64,000 nt of DNA, from contig BRKX01000015.1 of assembly GCA_026008535.1 (NCBI GenBank), positions 24,511,501 to 24,575,500 on the forward strand, in the 5' to 3' direction. The position numbers and the translations under genes are program-made. This document shows, piece by piece, positions 24,572-37,082 of the stretch (position 1 is its first letter; every line of letters begins with the position of its first letter). The notes under the pieces are model-generated. The model saw nothing but the letters and a program-made list of their open reading frames with translations. It was not told where the DNA came from and did no database searches. The stretch is from Perilla frutescens (taxonomy: Eukaryota > Streptophyta > Magnoliopsida > Lamiales > Lamiaceae).

Positions 24572-25451
24572 CACGTGTTACTTAATGCACCACTAATTTT
24601 ACTCTTTGCACCACTAAATTTACTCATTGCGCCACACATATTTACATTAATACCCCTTTAACCTGATTTTCGTGATTTTAGTGAAGTGTTTGGCCTAGTT
24701 AATTTTGTTCTAACTCTGAAATTAGAACAAAATGATTATGTACTAACTTCAGAATTAGAACGGATGTCTGAAATTGTCTAAGTGTTGGTTCGATATATGT
24801 AGTTCGGCCTAGTTAGTTTAGTTCTAACTCTGAAGTTAGAACAAAATGATTATGTTCTAACCTCAGAGTTAGAACGAATATTTGAAATTGGCTAAGTGCT
24901 AGTTCGATGTCTGTAGTTCGACCTAGTTAGTTTTGTTCTAACTCTGAAGTTAGAACAAAATGATTATGTTCTAACTTCAGAGTTAGAACAGATGTCTGAA
25001 ATTATCTAAGTATTGGTCGAACTTCAAAATTAGAATAAACTAGCTTTGTTCGACGTTCTTATTAGAACACGTAAAAGTGTGTTCTAACTGTATTTGTAGA
25101 ACAAAACGTGAAAGCTTCTCCAAATAACACGCGAAAATTCAAATTTTAATCGGTACAAACTCACAAAAAATGCTTACATTATTTTTTTGAGCTCACGAAA
25201 ATTCAAAGCTAGTTTTTTTAGCTCAATTTTGCAGTTATATGACATGTTAACCTAGTTCTTGTGCAAACCGTTCTTCCATTTTCCTTTTCAATTTTTATTT
25301 TCTATTTTTCATTTTTTTGTGGTGTATCGAATAATTTAAGTGGTGCAAGAAAGTAATTAAAGAGTATTTAAGTTAATCTGTAATTATTTTATTTTATTTT
25401 TTTCATTTATAGTGCAAAGAGTAATTTTAACGGTGCATTTAGTGTCCCTTA
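24572..25451. mobile_element. Inverted-repeat DNA element carrying a palindromic tandem array
   Basis: The left arm TTAATGCACCACTAATTTTA with CTCTTTGCACC and the right arm, inverted as CTAAATGCACCGTTAAAATT with CTCTTTGCAC, form imperfect terminal repeats of about 40 bp. Exact ends and target duplication are not resolved. Its centre holds the array at 24695-25030. No transposase. Confidence 0.6.
24695..25030. repeat. Tandem array of about 113-bp units with palindromes
   Basis: Three units each contain GTTCTAACTCTGAAGTTAGAAC, a perfect or near-perfect palindrome, then ATGATTATGTTCTAACTTCAG and GTAGTTCGGCCTAGTTAGTT. Each unit therefore has two AGTTAGAAC-type hairpins. Confidence 0.8.
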
Positions 25452-26926
25452 ATTTATAAGTAATGGTATGACATGTTATTTAGATACCGGAAATTTTTTT
25501 AGAACTGTTAACTATGTTAAATAAGGAGTTGGTACATAAAACTTAATATAATAGTATAATGATTTACTAAATCAAAAAAATTATACAAAGGCTATGAAAT
25601 TAAATATAATAGTATAAGGACCGACATTTTTGTTCATGCAAATTGAATGTCATGTCTCGCGTATGCCTCAAAATATTAATTCCCCCTTAAAAACTAATAT
25701 ATAAATCAAGGCCTAATAATTGATCTGTGTGTATTTTTGCAGAAATTCACAATTACCGGGACATATATATTAATATATATATATATATAGTAATAATATT
25801 AATTACCCTATTATTAGGCCTTGATTTATTGATATTTATAGTCGTCAAAAATAATAATATATTTCAACATTTTGCATTCTATTGAAGACATTGACCAAAA
25901 ATGGACCTCTTATTTACTTATCTATTATTTCAACTTATTGTAACACTCTAGCTAGTCATTATTCAACGGAAATTTATTTTTTCCAGTCGTTTAATCCGGA
26001 CGACCGCTAACGACTACCTAAAACAATTAATTGGCTATATTCGCTTTAAAAAAAAAATTGCTCTTTTCGGACCAATAAATTAAAATTTCTTGTTATTAAA
26101 TTTGCACTTTAGGCTAGTTCTTGATCGATTCTGATTTAAATTTATTTTTGAAACTACGTTCTTAAATCTAAACTAAATCCTTAGGTCCAAACATGTAAAT
26201 ATCCTAATATATGGGCTTAGAATCCATTAAAATTTTAGAGTCGTTTCAAAAGTCGTTGAAAATTATAGATTATTTTCGAATTTAAAGTCATTATAAACTG
26301 AATTTTACCCAATAAACAAAATTTAAATGAATGTCCAAAATCAATAATTCAGACGCAGCCCATTATATTTCTTTCATGCATACATTCTAAAAGGCCCAAC
26401 AAATGTTCAGCTTTACTTATACATGGGCATTTGTGCCAACATAATCCGAATTGATATAGGCCCGTCCATATTTAGAAAAGTAAATGGAAAATTCTAAATA
26501 CAACCCCGATATTCTCTTCACAACTCTCGTTATTTTTTTAAATATAAATAATAATATGATAAGAATTTTTACCCATAGCTTCAATACTTGAAATCCTATC
26601 AACATAAATAGCCTCATCCTTTTGTTTTTTTACAACTAAAAATGAAAAAAAAAAATGAGATGTAAATTGATCGTAGTCATGTGCATACGTCTCTTCTGCA
26701 AAATTTTATACATTTGTTCCAAAAAAATCATTAGGAACATAATATTTGATCTAGAGTAGTAGATAGAATGAAGTAGATAAAAAAAATATAAAAATCACCA
26801 TAAATACGATAAAATTGAAATGTGGTAACAGAAGCAAAACCATCAACTCCCGACAAGAGAAATCATCATCAAATTAACACATCATGTCTCATCACAACAT
26901 CGTCACCTCATCGAGAATCAAATTAA
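25452..26926. other. Intergenic, nothing recognised
   Basis: AT-rich, with an (AT)n run near 25766-25790. ORFs are short and lack domains. Confidence 0.55.
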
Positions 26927-26931
26927 TCATG

Positions 26932-27093
26932 TGATAGAATATAATAAATCTTGAATATTTTCCATTGTAATATCGTCCTAGTTTAGCTTTGATTTGTGTA
27001 ATCTTTCCTTAGTTAGATATCTTGCATTGTATAAATAGTGAGTTAAATGAATGAAACCATTAGATAGTTTTCACACAAAACCTAATTTCTATA
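26932..27093 (+). repeat. Copia 5' LTR (162 bp)
   Basis: Starts TGATAGAATATAAT and ends TTTCTATA immediately before the primer-binding site. TTGTATAAATAGTGAG at 27027-27042 is a TATA-like promoter motif, followed by the likely RNA start. Confidence 0.9.
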
Positions 27094-27167
27094 TGGTATC
27101 ATGCCGAGATCGGGACCTCTCTCTCTCACCGGAATTCTCCGCCTTCTCTACATCTCTTCCCATCTCC

Positions 27168-30100
27168 ATGGCCAACAACACCTCCAACTCCGTTGCCACA
27201 GTTGTCGACGCAGCAACCTCTGCTCCCTCTCAAGCACTTCTCAATATTTCCCATCACAATATTGTGAAACTTACCTCCACAAACTACTTGGCGTGGAAAC
27301 TACAGATCGAGGCTCTCCTTATTGGCTATGACTTATACCGCTTCATCGATGGAACTCATCTTTGCCCGTCGCCCGTCATCACCAAAGACACGGGTGATGT
27401 CCCTGATCCTAACCCAGACTTTCAACTTTGGGTTTGTTAAGACAAACTCTTATTTGGTGCGATTGTCGGATCGCTTTCGGTTCCTCTGATTCCATTGATT
27501 CAAGGCTCTACCACTTCTCATGAGGCTTGGCAGACGCTAGCCCATACTTACGCTCGCCCTTCTCGCGGGCACACTAAGCAACTCAAGGATCAACTTCATC
27601 GATCCTCCAAGGGCTCACAATCTGTGACTGATTTTATGCAATTTGTCAAGACACGTGCAGACGAACTTGCTGCACTTGGAAAACCCCTTGATCATGAGGA
27701 CCTGCTTGAAATAATACTTGCTGGCCTTGACGATGATTATCGTCCGATTGTTGACATCATTGAAGGCAGAGAGACTCCTATCACTTTAGATGAGCTTCAT
27801 GAAAAATTAATAACTCGTGAATTAATGCTCAAGCAATCACAGGAGACTTCATTCTCCTTACCTGCCACGGCCAATATGGCCTCTGCTCAGACCAACAGTC
27901 ATTCCTCCAGATTTTCATGACCCCCGTCGCCTTTGCACACGCACCAACAGTCGGTATCTTGACCCTCATCCCATCAGGCACCAAACTACCGCTCCCCGAC
28001 ACATTCTCGCTCTTCAGGTCGTCCACAATGGCCTTATCTTGGCAAGTGTCAAGTGTGTCGTGAACCTGGTCACTATGCATCTCTTTGTCCCAACTTTCAG
28101 CAGGTGCCTGCCTCGGGTTGATCTTCCACTCCTCCATCAACTCAGACTTCGGTTCTCCCTCCGTGGCTGCCGATGGCCCATGTAGCCACCAGGCCAGATG
28201 AAACACCCCCGGTATAGCTCTTTGACAGTGGAGCCTCCCACCATGTTATGGGTGATCTTGGCAATCTGTCTCTCCATGCTCCATATTCTGGTTCGGATGA
28301 TATTGTTATTGGTGACGGTACAGGTCTATCAATCTCCCAAACAGGTTCTGCATCGCTTCCTACACATTCACGCACCTTTTCTCTTCGTGATGTGCTCTTT
28401 GTTCCCGATATGAAACGGAATTTAATATCTATTTCTCAGTTTTGCAAATCTAACAATGCATCAATTGAATTCTTACCACATTCTTTTGTCGTGAAGGATC
28501 TTCTGACCGGAGTACGTCTTCTAGAGGGCGAATCTAAGGGTAGGGTGTGCGAGTGGCCCAGACACACTTCTTGCCCGTCAGCCTACTCTAGCCTCAAAGA
28601 GTCAAACCCCAACTGGCATCATCGGCTTGGCCACCTATCTGAGTCTATTCAGCGTCACTTAGTCTCTCGTTTTGGTCTAGTATCTGAGTCTAATGCATTA
28701 CGTCAGTTTCATTGTAATTCATGTTATTGCAGTAAAAGCCACAAACTTCCATTTGTTCAATCCACAATTACCTCTATCTCTCCTTTGCAAGTAATTTTCT
28801 CTAATGTTTGAACTTCACCAATTCACTCTATTGATGGTTTCAAATACTATGTTATTTTTTATTGATCATTATACTCATTATACGTGGTTATATCCGCTTA
28901 AAAGAAAGTCAAATGTTGCTCTGATATTTCCTCATTTTAAGTCACTTGTTGAGAATTTCTTTAGCAAGAAAATAGTAACATTTTACTCTGATAATGGTGG
29001 AGAGTTCATTGCTCTAGCTAGCTTCTTGTCCACACATGGTATTTCTTATCTCACTTCCCCACCTCACACTCCAGAACTTAATGGTTTTGTTGAGCATCGT
29101 CATCGCCACATAGTCGAAACAGCCTTACCTCTCATGACCACGGCCTCTCTCCCTCTTTCCTACTGGTCTCATGCGTGTCTCACAGCTACATATCTAATCA
29201 ATCAGCTTCCTACTCCTACTCTTCAAATGAGTTCTCCATATCTCAAACTATTTCAGATCGAGCCTAACTACAATAAACTTTGTGTATTTGGTTGTCTGTG
29301 CTATCCCTAGTTACGACCATACAATTCTCACAAACTTGCACCTAAATCCACTCCATGTGTCTTCATTGGGTACTCGCTTACACAAAGTGCCTACCTTTGC
29401 TATGACCAGTCTTCTGGTCATACATATGTGTCTCGCCATATTCGCTTTGTAGAAACTACCTTTCATTTAGCTCACACTAACCCTCATCTTCCACGTCCTA
29501 CAGAATCTACCACCACCACTTGGCTACCATGCCACATATTGCTCTCTCATTCGCACACCCCACCTGCGACCACCCTTGGAGACGTCTCCGTGTCGGATTC
29601 TGACACTCAGGTATTGTCTTCTTCTCCTCATTCATCCTTATCCTCTTCATCTAATTCTCCTATTAATGAATCACTTTCTCCTACTTCTCCCCCTCCTCCT
29701 TCCCCTTCTCCTCCCCCCTCCTCCTTATCATGTTATCACCCGCTCTAAAAATAATATTTTCAAACCTAAGATCAAACTTAGTCTCTCCACTGAGTTATCT
29801 ACTCTTCTTGAACCTATTTGTGTCTCTCAAGCTGTAAAAGACTCTCAATGGAGACAAGCTATGTCTGTTGAATTTGATGCTTTAGTTCGTAATGGTACTT
29901 GGGAACTAGTGCCATCTGCAGGAGTGCAAAATGCAGTTGGGTGCAAGTGGATTTTTCATATCAAACGCAACTCAGATGGTTCCATTGACAAGTTTAAGGC
30001 ACGGTTGGTTGCCAAGGGATTTCATCAACGGCCCGGTGTTGATTATAATGAAACCTTTAGCCCGGTAGTCAAACCAGTCACCATACGTCTTGTTCTCTCC

Positions 30101-31366
30101 TTGGCGGTTAGCAAGGGTTGGCCCATTCGCCAACTCGATGTTAATAATATTTTTTTGCAGGGTTCTTTACATGATGATGTCTACATGGCTCAACCACCTG
30201 GATTTGTTGATCTCGACCGCCCTAACTTTGTCTGTAAACTTCGTAGAGCTATCTATGGCCTTAAACAGGCACCGCGGGCCTGGTATACTGAACTTCGTTA
30301 GTTTGTCCTCACATCGGGTTTTATAAACTCAGTTGCCGATACCTCTTTATTTGTGCATCGCTCTGCAGATGTTGTTATGTTTGTTTTTGTCTACGTTGAT
30401 GATATCATTGTGACTAGTAGTGCAGATGTCTCTGTCCAGGAGTTTATCTCTATTCTTGCTCGTAGATTCTCTATTAAAGACCTTGGCTCACTTCACTATT
30501 TTCTTGGGATTGAGGTTGTACCATGCTCCACCGGGCTCATCTTATCACAACGTCGATATATTGTGGATTTGCTAGCATGCACCAAAATGACTGATGCATG
30601 TTCTGTCTCTACACCAATGGCTTCATCACCGACTCTTACTTTATTATCATGCACAACTCTCTCTGACCCCTCTGAGTATCGCACTACAGTTGGCAGTCTT
30701 CAATATCTCTCTCTTACCCGTCCTGACATTGCCTATGCCATGAATAAGCTTTCTCAATTCATGCATCGCCCTACTAATGATCATTGGTCTGCTGTCAAGC
30801 GGCTTCTCCGCTATCTCTGTGGCACAATTCATCATAGTGTCCTTATCCGTCGTAATTCACCATCTACGTTACATGCCTATTCAGATGCTGATTGGGCTGG
30901 AAATAAGGATGGTTATACTTCTACAGGTGCCTACATTGTCTATCTGGGTCATACGCCAATCTCGTAGAGTTCCAAGAAACAAGCCACTGTAGCTCGCTCA
31001 TCTACGGAAGCAGAATATCGTTATGTTGCTTATACTGCTACTGAAATGTGTTGGATTGCATCATTACTTCAGGAACTTGGTTTTGATCTATCTCGTCCAC
31101 CTACTATCTATTGTGATAATGTGGGCGCTACTCATCTATGTTCCAATCCTATTTTTCACTCACGAATAAAACATGTTGCACTTGACTATCATTTTATTCG
31201 CCACCTTGTGCAGACTGGTACTCTTCAGGTAACTCACGTCTCCTCAGTTGATCAGTTAGTTGATGCCCTTACAAAGCCGCTTCCTCATACTCAATTCCAC
31301 ACACTAATGCTCAAGATTGGTCTCTCTGATAGACGCTCCATCTTGAGGGGGCATAATATAATATAA
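27168..31366 (+). pseudogene. Copia gag-pol, multiple stops and frameshifts
   Basis: Starts MANNTSNSV. Gag (UBN2 type) is broken by a TAA at 27438-27440 and a TGA near 27918. The zinc knuckle CQVCREPGHYASLC lies near 28050, a protease remnant with DSGASHHV near 28220, the GAG-pre-integrase HHRLGH block near 28620, integrase core with YSDNGGEF near 28990, reverse transcriptase 29790-30480 with YVDDIIV, and RNase H to 31345 with DADWAG. At least five in-frame stops or frame changes interrupt it. Several stops replace CAA, CGA or similar codons by a C-to-T change. It cannot encode a working polyprotein. Confidence 0.9.
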
Positions 31367-31515
31367 TAAATCTTGAATATTTTCCATTGTAATATCGTCC
31401 TAGTTTAGCTTTGATTTGGGTAATCTTTCCTTAGTTAGATATCTTGTATTGTATAAATAATGAGTTAAATGAATGAAACCATGAGATAGTTTTCACACAA
31501 AACCCAATTTCTATA
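31354..31515 (+). repeat. Copia 3' LTR (162 bp)
   Basis: Partner of 26932-27093. Its first bases (TAATATAAT) have lost the TG start seen in the other copy. Confidence 0.9.
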
Positions 31516-31808
31516 TCATGAGTTAGTAGTTCATCACGAATTAATTATTATTCGCCAACAAACACACTCCAAAAGTCCATAACTTCAGTCACCTTGAGAC
31601 AAGCAATCGCCTCATTGTCGAACCTTTCTTTTTCTTTTATGATGATAATAGTGATGAATTTAGTTCAATGTAATACCCTACTAAACACCTGTAAAAATTA
31701 CATGCAGTTGATAACAATGGTAAATAATAATAAAACTCAATGCAATGTTTTAGAGTTCGATTATTCTTCTTCATCAAGTTATGAATAAGACGAAGTATGT
31801 ATGGGGGT

Positions 31809-34422
31809 TGTCACGCCCAAATTTTCATAAAATAAAATAATAACAATAATTAAGAAGGGACGTCACTTTTATTAAAATATAAAATATTTAACATCAATAC
31901 AGCGGAAGCTAAATAATAAAAACTCTTTAAAATCAATCATCACACATCACCACGCACATCGCCCCGAGTAAATCATCAACCTGAAATAAATAATAGCTTT
32001 GGGGTGAGTGCTATTGACTCAGTGGTGAACGCATTTATCCAAGTTATATAGTTATAACAAATTATAATATGGGTAGCCCGCGGCTAATATATCGGAACAT
32101 ATGCAGCTCGTCAACCAATTATAATAGCTGTAACCCGTAGGTTAATAATTGTGAATCTGCATAAGAGCATAACAAGGATAAATAATAATGTGCGTCACAT
32201 CGTATTCCTCACCTTAACCTTGACTTGAACTTGACTAAAAAATTACTTAGTTAGGTCCGTATGCGCCGCCTAACATTAAATATAAACATAATAATTATAA
32301 TAACTTTAAAATAATTTGCATAAATATTAATTATGGTTTAATAAAACTATATAATTTGGATCTTTAAAATAATAATGTAAAAACCTTTACTTACATATAT
32401 ATACCTTGAATGAAAGCCACTTCATATGAGATGTTTTAGAAATATTTTTGGTGTGTTTTAACAATGAAAATAAAGCCCCTTTTTATAGTGAAACTTGGAG
32501 CTATGAAATGTCTCATCTTTAATGGTAAAAAAAATAAATTTTGGAGCTTTGAAAAGTCACCAATTTAAATCCTCAAATTTATTTTCTAATAAAGTTGAAA
32601 GAACTTAAATAAATGCCATGAGTTTATGGAAAATATCTACCCTCATGTCATTATTCACATGAAGAATAAGTCTTTCAAATGACGTATGTTTGGATTCAAA
32701 ATAAAATAAATATTGTAATAATTAAAAGATAATTAATTAATTGATGAACTCTTTCAAAAGATTGAAAATGTAATTAGCTTTACAAAACAAAATAGCTACA
32801 TAATCATTGTACACTTTCAAATTATTATTTAATGCAATAATGTTATGTAGTAACTTCAAAAATGGATCACCAAAATAAAAGGTTTAAACTTTAAAAAATA
32901 TAAAAGTTCAACAACAACAACAATAATAATGTAGGCGCGACTTATATTCTTATTATAAATTAAAAAAACAACGAAGGTTACTGTTAGCTTTGTATGCTAG
33001 AAGACTTGTCTTTTGTATACAATTTTAATGATATTTTATGATGATATAGATTGAATATTATCGCAGTCACCGTTTGCATTTAAATTGTTATATTTTCATG
33101 CATATTCACTATACTTATATTGCAAATGATATGGTGTAGGAAATCACACGGTAAGATCATATCAATGGTTCCTTGTATTGTATTAAAAGGCTCATGGCTT
33201 AGATGGTCCTGAACCCACCGTCGGTACACCGTAGAATAATCCGATAGGTAGTTTGTCTTGACTAACTGATTATTCTAGTACACCAGTGTGTGTATTGAGA
33301 AGGATCACGATAGGATACTATTCTCTATTCTGACCTTAATTGAGAGAATAAAGATCCACAGAGTTCGGTTCTTAACCCATATATATTAGCGGACATATAT
33401 ATGTTGTGTTCATTACTTTGATTTATCAATGAGTGAGGTTCTTTGATAGAATCAATAATCTCTATATCTTGGGTAATAACATTTACATATATGATGGGTC
33501 GTGCAATATATATGGCCACCGTGTCCTGACCGGTGCGCCAGGTTGATGATGTCCCCTTGAGAAAGCACAAAGTTCATGTGAAACCCTGCAGGTAGAATTT
33601 ATTCCGTACATGATAAAGCTTGTGTGGTATTACTCAATGAACAAGATATTAATTAATTATAGTTGTCAGAAGCTTATATAATTAATTAATGGACATTATA
33701 TCTTAAACATGAGGAATGGCTGAACTAAAGGAGAAAGCATATTCACAAATATGTATTAAATTGGTAGGTCAGTATTATTTCTTTAGCGGAATAAAAATAA
33801 TACTTAATTTATTTAATTATATCCTAAGTTTATTGGATATTGAAAATTAAATAAATTAGCAGGTCAATTTAATATTCTTCTAAATCCATGTTGTAGCCCA
33901 AAAGAGACTGAAGTGGACTGGAGATAGAACAAGAGACAGAGACAGAAGTCCAGTTGATCAAGGACTCTATATTTTTGTCTAATCTCTTATTATATAAAGA
34001 GGTGGGGATCGAAAATCATATCATAACAATTCAGCCCTCTTGTGTTCTCTTGATTTCCACAGAATTCACACTCGTTTAGTAGATTGCAGCACACCCTGTA
34101 TCTAAACACAGTACGAGAATACAGCAGAAATACAACAGAAGATTAAGGAGTGGAATAGCACAGTGGGACACAGATTCTCATACATTCAACAACAAGATTA
34201 GATCTGTAATCCTGTCCTCAATCCGTCATTTAATTTGTAAGTCGTTTTTCGATTTTTATGTTTCCGTTTTTAGTAGAATCGAAAACCGGATTGCATGTTA
34301 ATTAAACTTGATTTATTAAATATATATAAGCTGCATAAAAATATGATTTACATGATTATGGATTAATGAACAATAAATAAGATCATGCGGTGGTTTAATT
34401 CGAAAAAACCCCAACAGTTACA
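31809..34422 (-). mobile_element. Gypsy-type solo LTR, split by a second LTR
   Basis: On the + strand it starts TGTCACGCCCAAATTTT and contains ACAGCGGAAGC, AATAGCTTTGGGGTGAGTGCTATT and GTAACCCGTAGGTT. Each has an inverted counterpart in the LTRs at 42.6-45.0 kb, so this is a related LTR on the minus strand. It is interrupted at 32982-34416. The outer end is probably GAAGGTTACA, with the final A at 34422, comparable to the GTCGTTACA end of the related family. Net length about 1174 bp. No coding region and no matching 5-bp flanks seen. Confidence 0.65.
32982..34416. mobile_element. Solo LTR, 1435 bp, with GTTAC duplications
   Basis: It runs from TGTTAGCTTTG to AACCCCAACA, with the TG...CA ends of an LTR, and is flanked by the 5-bp direct repeat GTTAC (32977-32981 and 34417-34421). 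No second LTR, primer-binding site or pol sequence lies inside, so it is a solo LTR left by recombination. Orientation is uncertain; TATATAAAGAGGTGGGG near 33992 suggests the + strand. Confidence 0.8.
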
Positions 34423-34770
34423 AAGAGTAAAATGGGAGTTGTGTTTAGAATTCCCCAAATTAATGTTGAAAGTAAACAAAAATACTTCCCACAAAATGAG
34501 AGACCTTTTGTTTGCAACCCTTAATTTTTTTACCACAAATTTGTTATGATAATGCGATCATTATTATTTTTATTTTTATTTTTATTTTGAGGGAAACGAA
34601 AATGACATTAAGAATATACCATTTCCGTTAACAAAATTTCTGACAAAATTACATTCGAAAAAACACTGGTACAGGATCATTGTTATTATATATAAATAAA
34701 TGATGTAATTTCAAACTTGCAACAAATAATCTGTACCGATATAAAAAGGTGTTGTTTTTCCTTCCACAGC
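34423..34770. other. Intergenic, nothing recognised
   Basis: AT-rich, with a short TTTTTA repeat near 34568. Confidence 0.5.
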
Positions 34771-35066
34771 GAGATGAGATCTTATATCCCACAATTTTTG
34801 TGCCCCCCATGTGTTCCACATCAATTTATTAGTTTTTCTTACTTTTGTTTCCAGTTTATTTTAATATCTTTTGTTTTTAATTCAGATTGATTATATATAA
34901 TTAAGATTCATAATTTTTTTAATATTTAATTTACTCCAATTATTTATTGATAAATATTAATTAAAATTGATCACTTTATAATTAATTAATTTTTATAATA
35001 ATTATTTTTTTAAATAAAGAACTTGATGTGGACACAAATATTGTGGGATAGAAGATGTCATCTTGA
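34771..35066. mobile_element. Inverted-repeat MITE, about 296 bp
   Basis: The left arm GATGAGATCTTATATCCCAC with AATTTTTGTG and TCCACATCAA and the right arm, inverted as GATGACATCTTCTATCCCAC with AATATTTGTG and TCCACATCAA, are clear inverted copies. AT-rich centre without ORF. Exact ends uncertain by a few bases. Confidence 0.7.
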
Positions 35067-35990
35067 TCTTTTCCCTCTAAATTAAATATTTTTTTACTCA
35101 CCCGGGGTAATATTAGATTCTTCGTATATTCATATTATCATATAATTTTATTATACCTATACGATCATCATATTAAGATTAAAATAAAACTATATCATTA
35201 TTCATTAATAGTGTTTCCGTATTAAAATGTATAACATATATCTAAAAAACTGTAGTGTATGTAAATGTATAATACTTTGCATTTCGATCGCTCTTTCCAA
35301 AACCCATGCTCGAAAGTCAAAAATACCCTCCCTTAAGATGATAAAAAAAAATGCATGCTTTCTATTCTTTCCTTTTATACTTGAGCAAATCTTCAAAATT
35401 TAAGAAAAGATAGATTTTATAAGGCCATGATCTATGTGTAAAGTAACAAACAGCCAGACTTTTGGTGCCTAAAAAGAATGGATTTTTATTTTGTATTCTT
35501 GAAAAATAATGGGGTGATCAAACTCAAAGAAATTAAATTTAGAGTAAGAGTTGAGTGACATTGAATGGACATAATTGCCCCGGCTGTAGCCGACAATTCC
35601 TGATGCGCCATCTGCCTTATTTGCAGCATGTTTCTAGTTTGAGTGAATTGTGGCTCTCAAAACAGTGATAAATCACACTCTTTTGCTGGCTGCTTTTCTG
35701 TTTGCATTTATTTATACATGGATAAACTCTAGCTAGCCGTCTTAATTGATTTTTTTTGTATAAACTCAATTCAAGATGGTCTCTATTGTCCAGGTTTAAT
35801 ACGTAGAAAAGATAAATCGTAGTACCTATTTCATTAGGTGATTGTTGATAGAACTTGTACATATACCAAGTACAAATAAGATTTGAATTTCCACACTATG
35901 GCCCCTAACAAGGCATCTACATTACCTTTTGTCCTTACAACAATTGAACTATCTACTTGGAGACATGGAAAAAAAAAATCATTTATCTCT
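35067..35990. other. Intergenic, nothing firm
   Basis: Includes a GC-richer patch at 35575-35620 with GCTGTAGCCGAC. The 81-codon minus-strand ORF at 35617-35862 has no recognisable domain. Confidence 0.5.
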
Positions 35991-35992
35991 TA

Positions 35993-36239
35993 TTCCCTCC
36001 GTTTTCACAATAAGTGTCATTCTAACACTTTAATTTTGTTTCAATGTCATTCTACACAATTTAAGTAAAAATTTCACATTTTTCTCATATTTGTCCTCAT
36101 TTAATACCTTCAATCAATCATATTTAACTCATTTAATATATTCACATAAGGGTGTATAAGGTAATTTGATTATCTAATTAATATCTTTATTAATATGTGT
36201 CATTCATCCAGAATGACACTTATCCAGAAACGGATGGAT
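35993..36239. mobile_element. Stowaway-type MITE, 247 bp
   Basis: Flanked by TA (35991-35992 and 36240-36241). The ends TTCCCTCCGTTTTCACAATA and, inverted, ATCCATCCGTTTCTGGATA lead into AAGTGTCATTCT on both arms. TA duplication and a CCCTCCGT-type terminus identify Stowaway (Tc1/mariner). Confidence 0.85.
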
Positions 36240-36905
36240 TATTATTTTGTGCACGATTAGAATTGTGATAAAACAATGTAGTATATTGTTTTCAACTTTT
36301 AGTCGCTTGGAAAATGAGCCAACAAGGGATAAAATTATTTTATATTACTATAAAAATAATTGGTGTCCCCCCATAGATATTCGAAAAGTGGAGACCTTTG
36401 TATCTTTATCTTTATCTATTTAATAACATAATCGTTGTCAAAAATAGTTTTCTGCCTAAAAATTATTTCTAATTTTAGAAACTATTTTTTTTATTATTAA
36501 GTTCAATAATTCTCTAAATAATATTTTATTGTTAATTGTGAATCACTTTATCATAAGTTTCACATGTGAATTGTTGCATAATATAGAAATCAATGCATTT
36601 TATTCATAATTACAACCGAATTTGAATTTCAAAATTTGTTCTCAATCTCAAATTGTTGCTATAATTAACCCCAAAAATGAATAATATAATTTTTTTTAAA
36701 AATAATTAGAAATTAATTCTATATGTATAATGATTTTCTTCATTTTTTCATAATTATAATTTCTAATAAATATAATTATACACATCTCATCTATGCATAG
36801 CTTGGGAGTTAATCTAGTTTTGTATAAAAATGAGATGTCTTAAATTTGAGACTCACCGTTCCCCCTTTCCTAAATTAAAAGGAAAAATGGTATGCAAATT
36901 ATGGG
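36240..36905. other. Intergenic, nothing recognised
   Basis: AT-rich, no supported ORF or repeat. Confidence 0.5.
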
Positions 36906-37082
36906 AAATTTTGTACATTGTTCCTTCCTTTTTCCATAATTATATCCCCACTTGAGTGTGCTAACCGTGTACCAAACTTCAAAATTTAGAAAATTTTGTA
37001 CATTGTACATTAATATTGTTCCTTCATTAGATCCTCTAGTCCTAACTTGTGTGTACTAATCGTGTACCAAACTTTAAAATTC
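36906..37082. repeat. Direct duplication of about 85-95 bp
   Basis: Two successive copies start AAATTTTGTACATTGT and end CGTGTACCAAACTT(C/T)AAAAT, with GTTCCTTC and GTGTGCTAA/GTGTACTAAT between. They are diverged. No coding potential. Confidence 0.75.

Larger units (their letters stand above)
26932..31515 (+). mobile_element. Ty1/copia retrotransposon with short LTRs, decayed
   Basis: LTRs of 162 bp (26932-27093 and 31354-31515) differ at about 7 positions, roughly 4%. Flanking 5-bp duplications TCATG lie at 26927-26931 and 31516-31520. A primer-binding site TGGTATCATGCC (27094) and a polypurine tract TTGAGGGGGCA (31343-31353) sit in the right places. This is a structurally complete 4.58-kb element with a disabled polyprotein. 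Confidence 0.95.

Noticed and set aside
35575..35862. Possible microRNA precursor or small gene around GGCTGTAGCCGAC and the 81-codon ORF
   Set aside because: No extended hairpin and no match to plant microRNA sequences that I know; the ORF has no domain.
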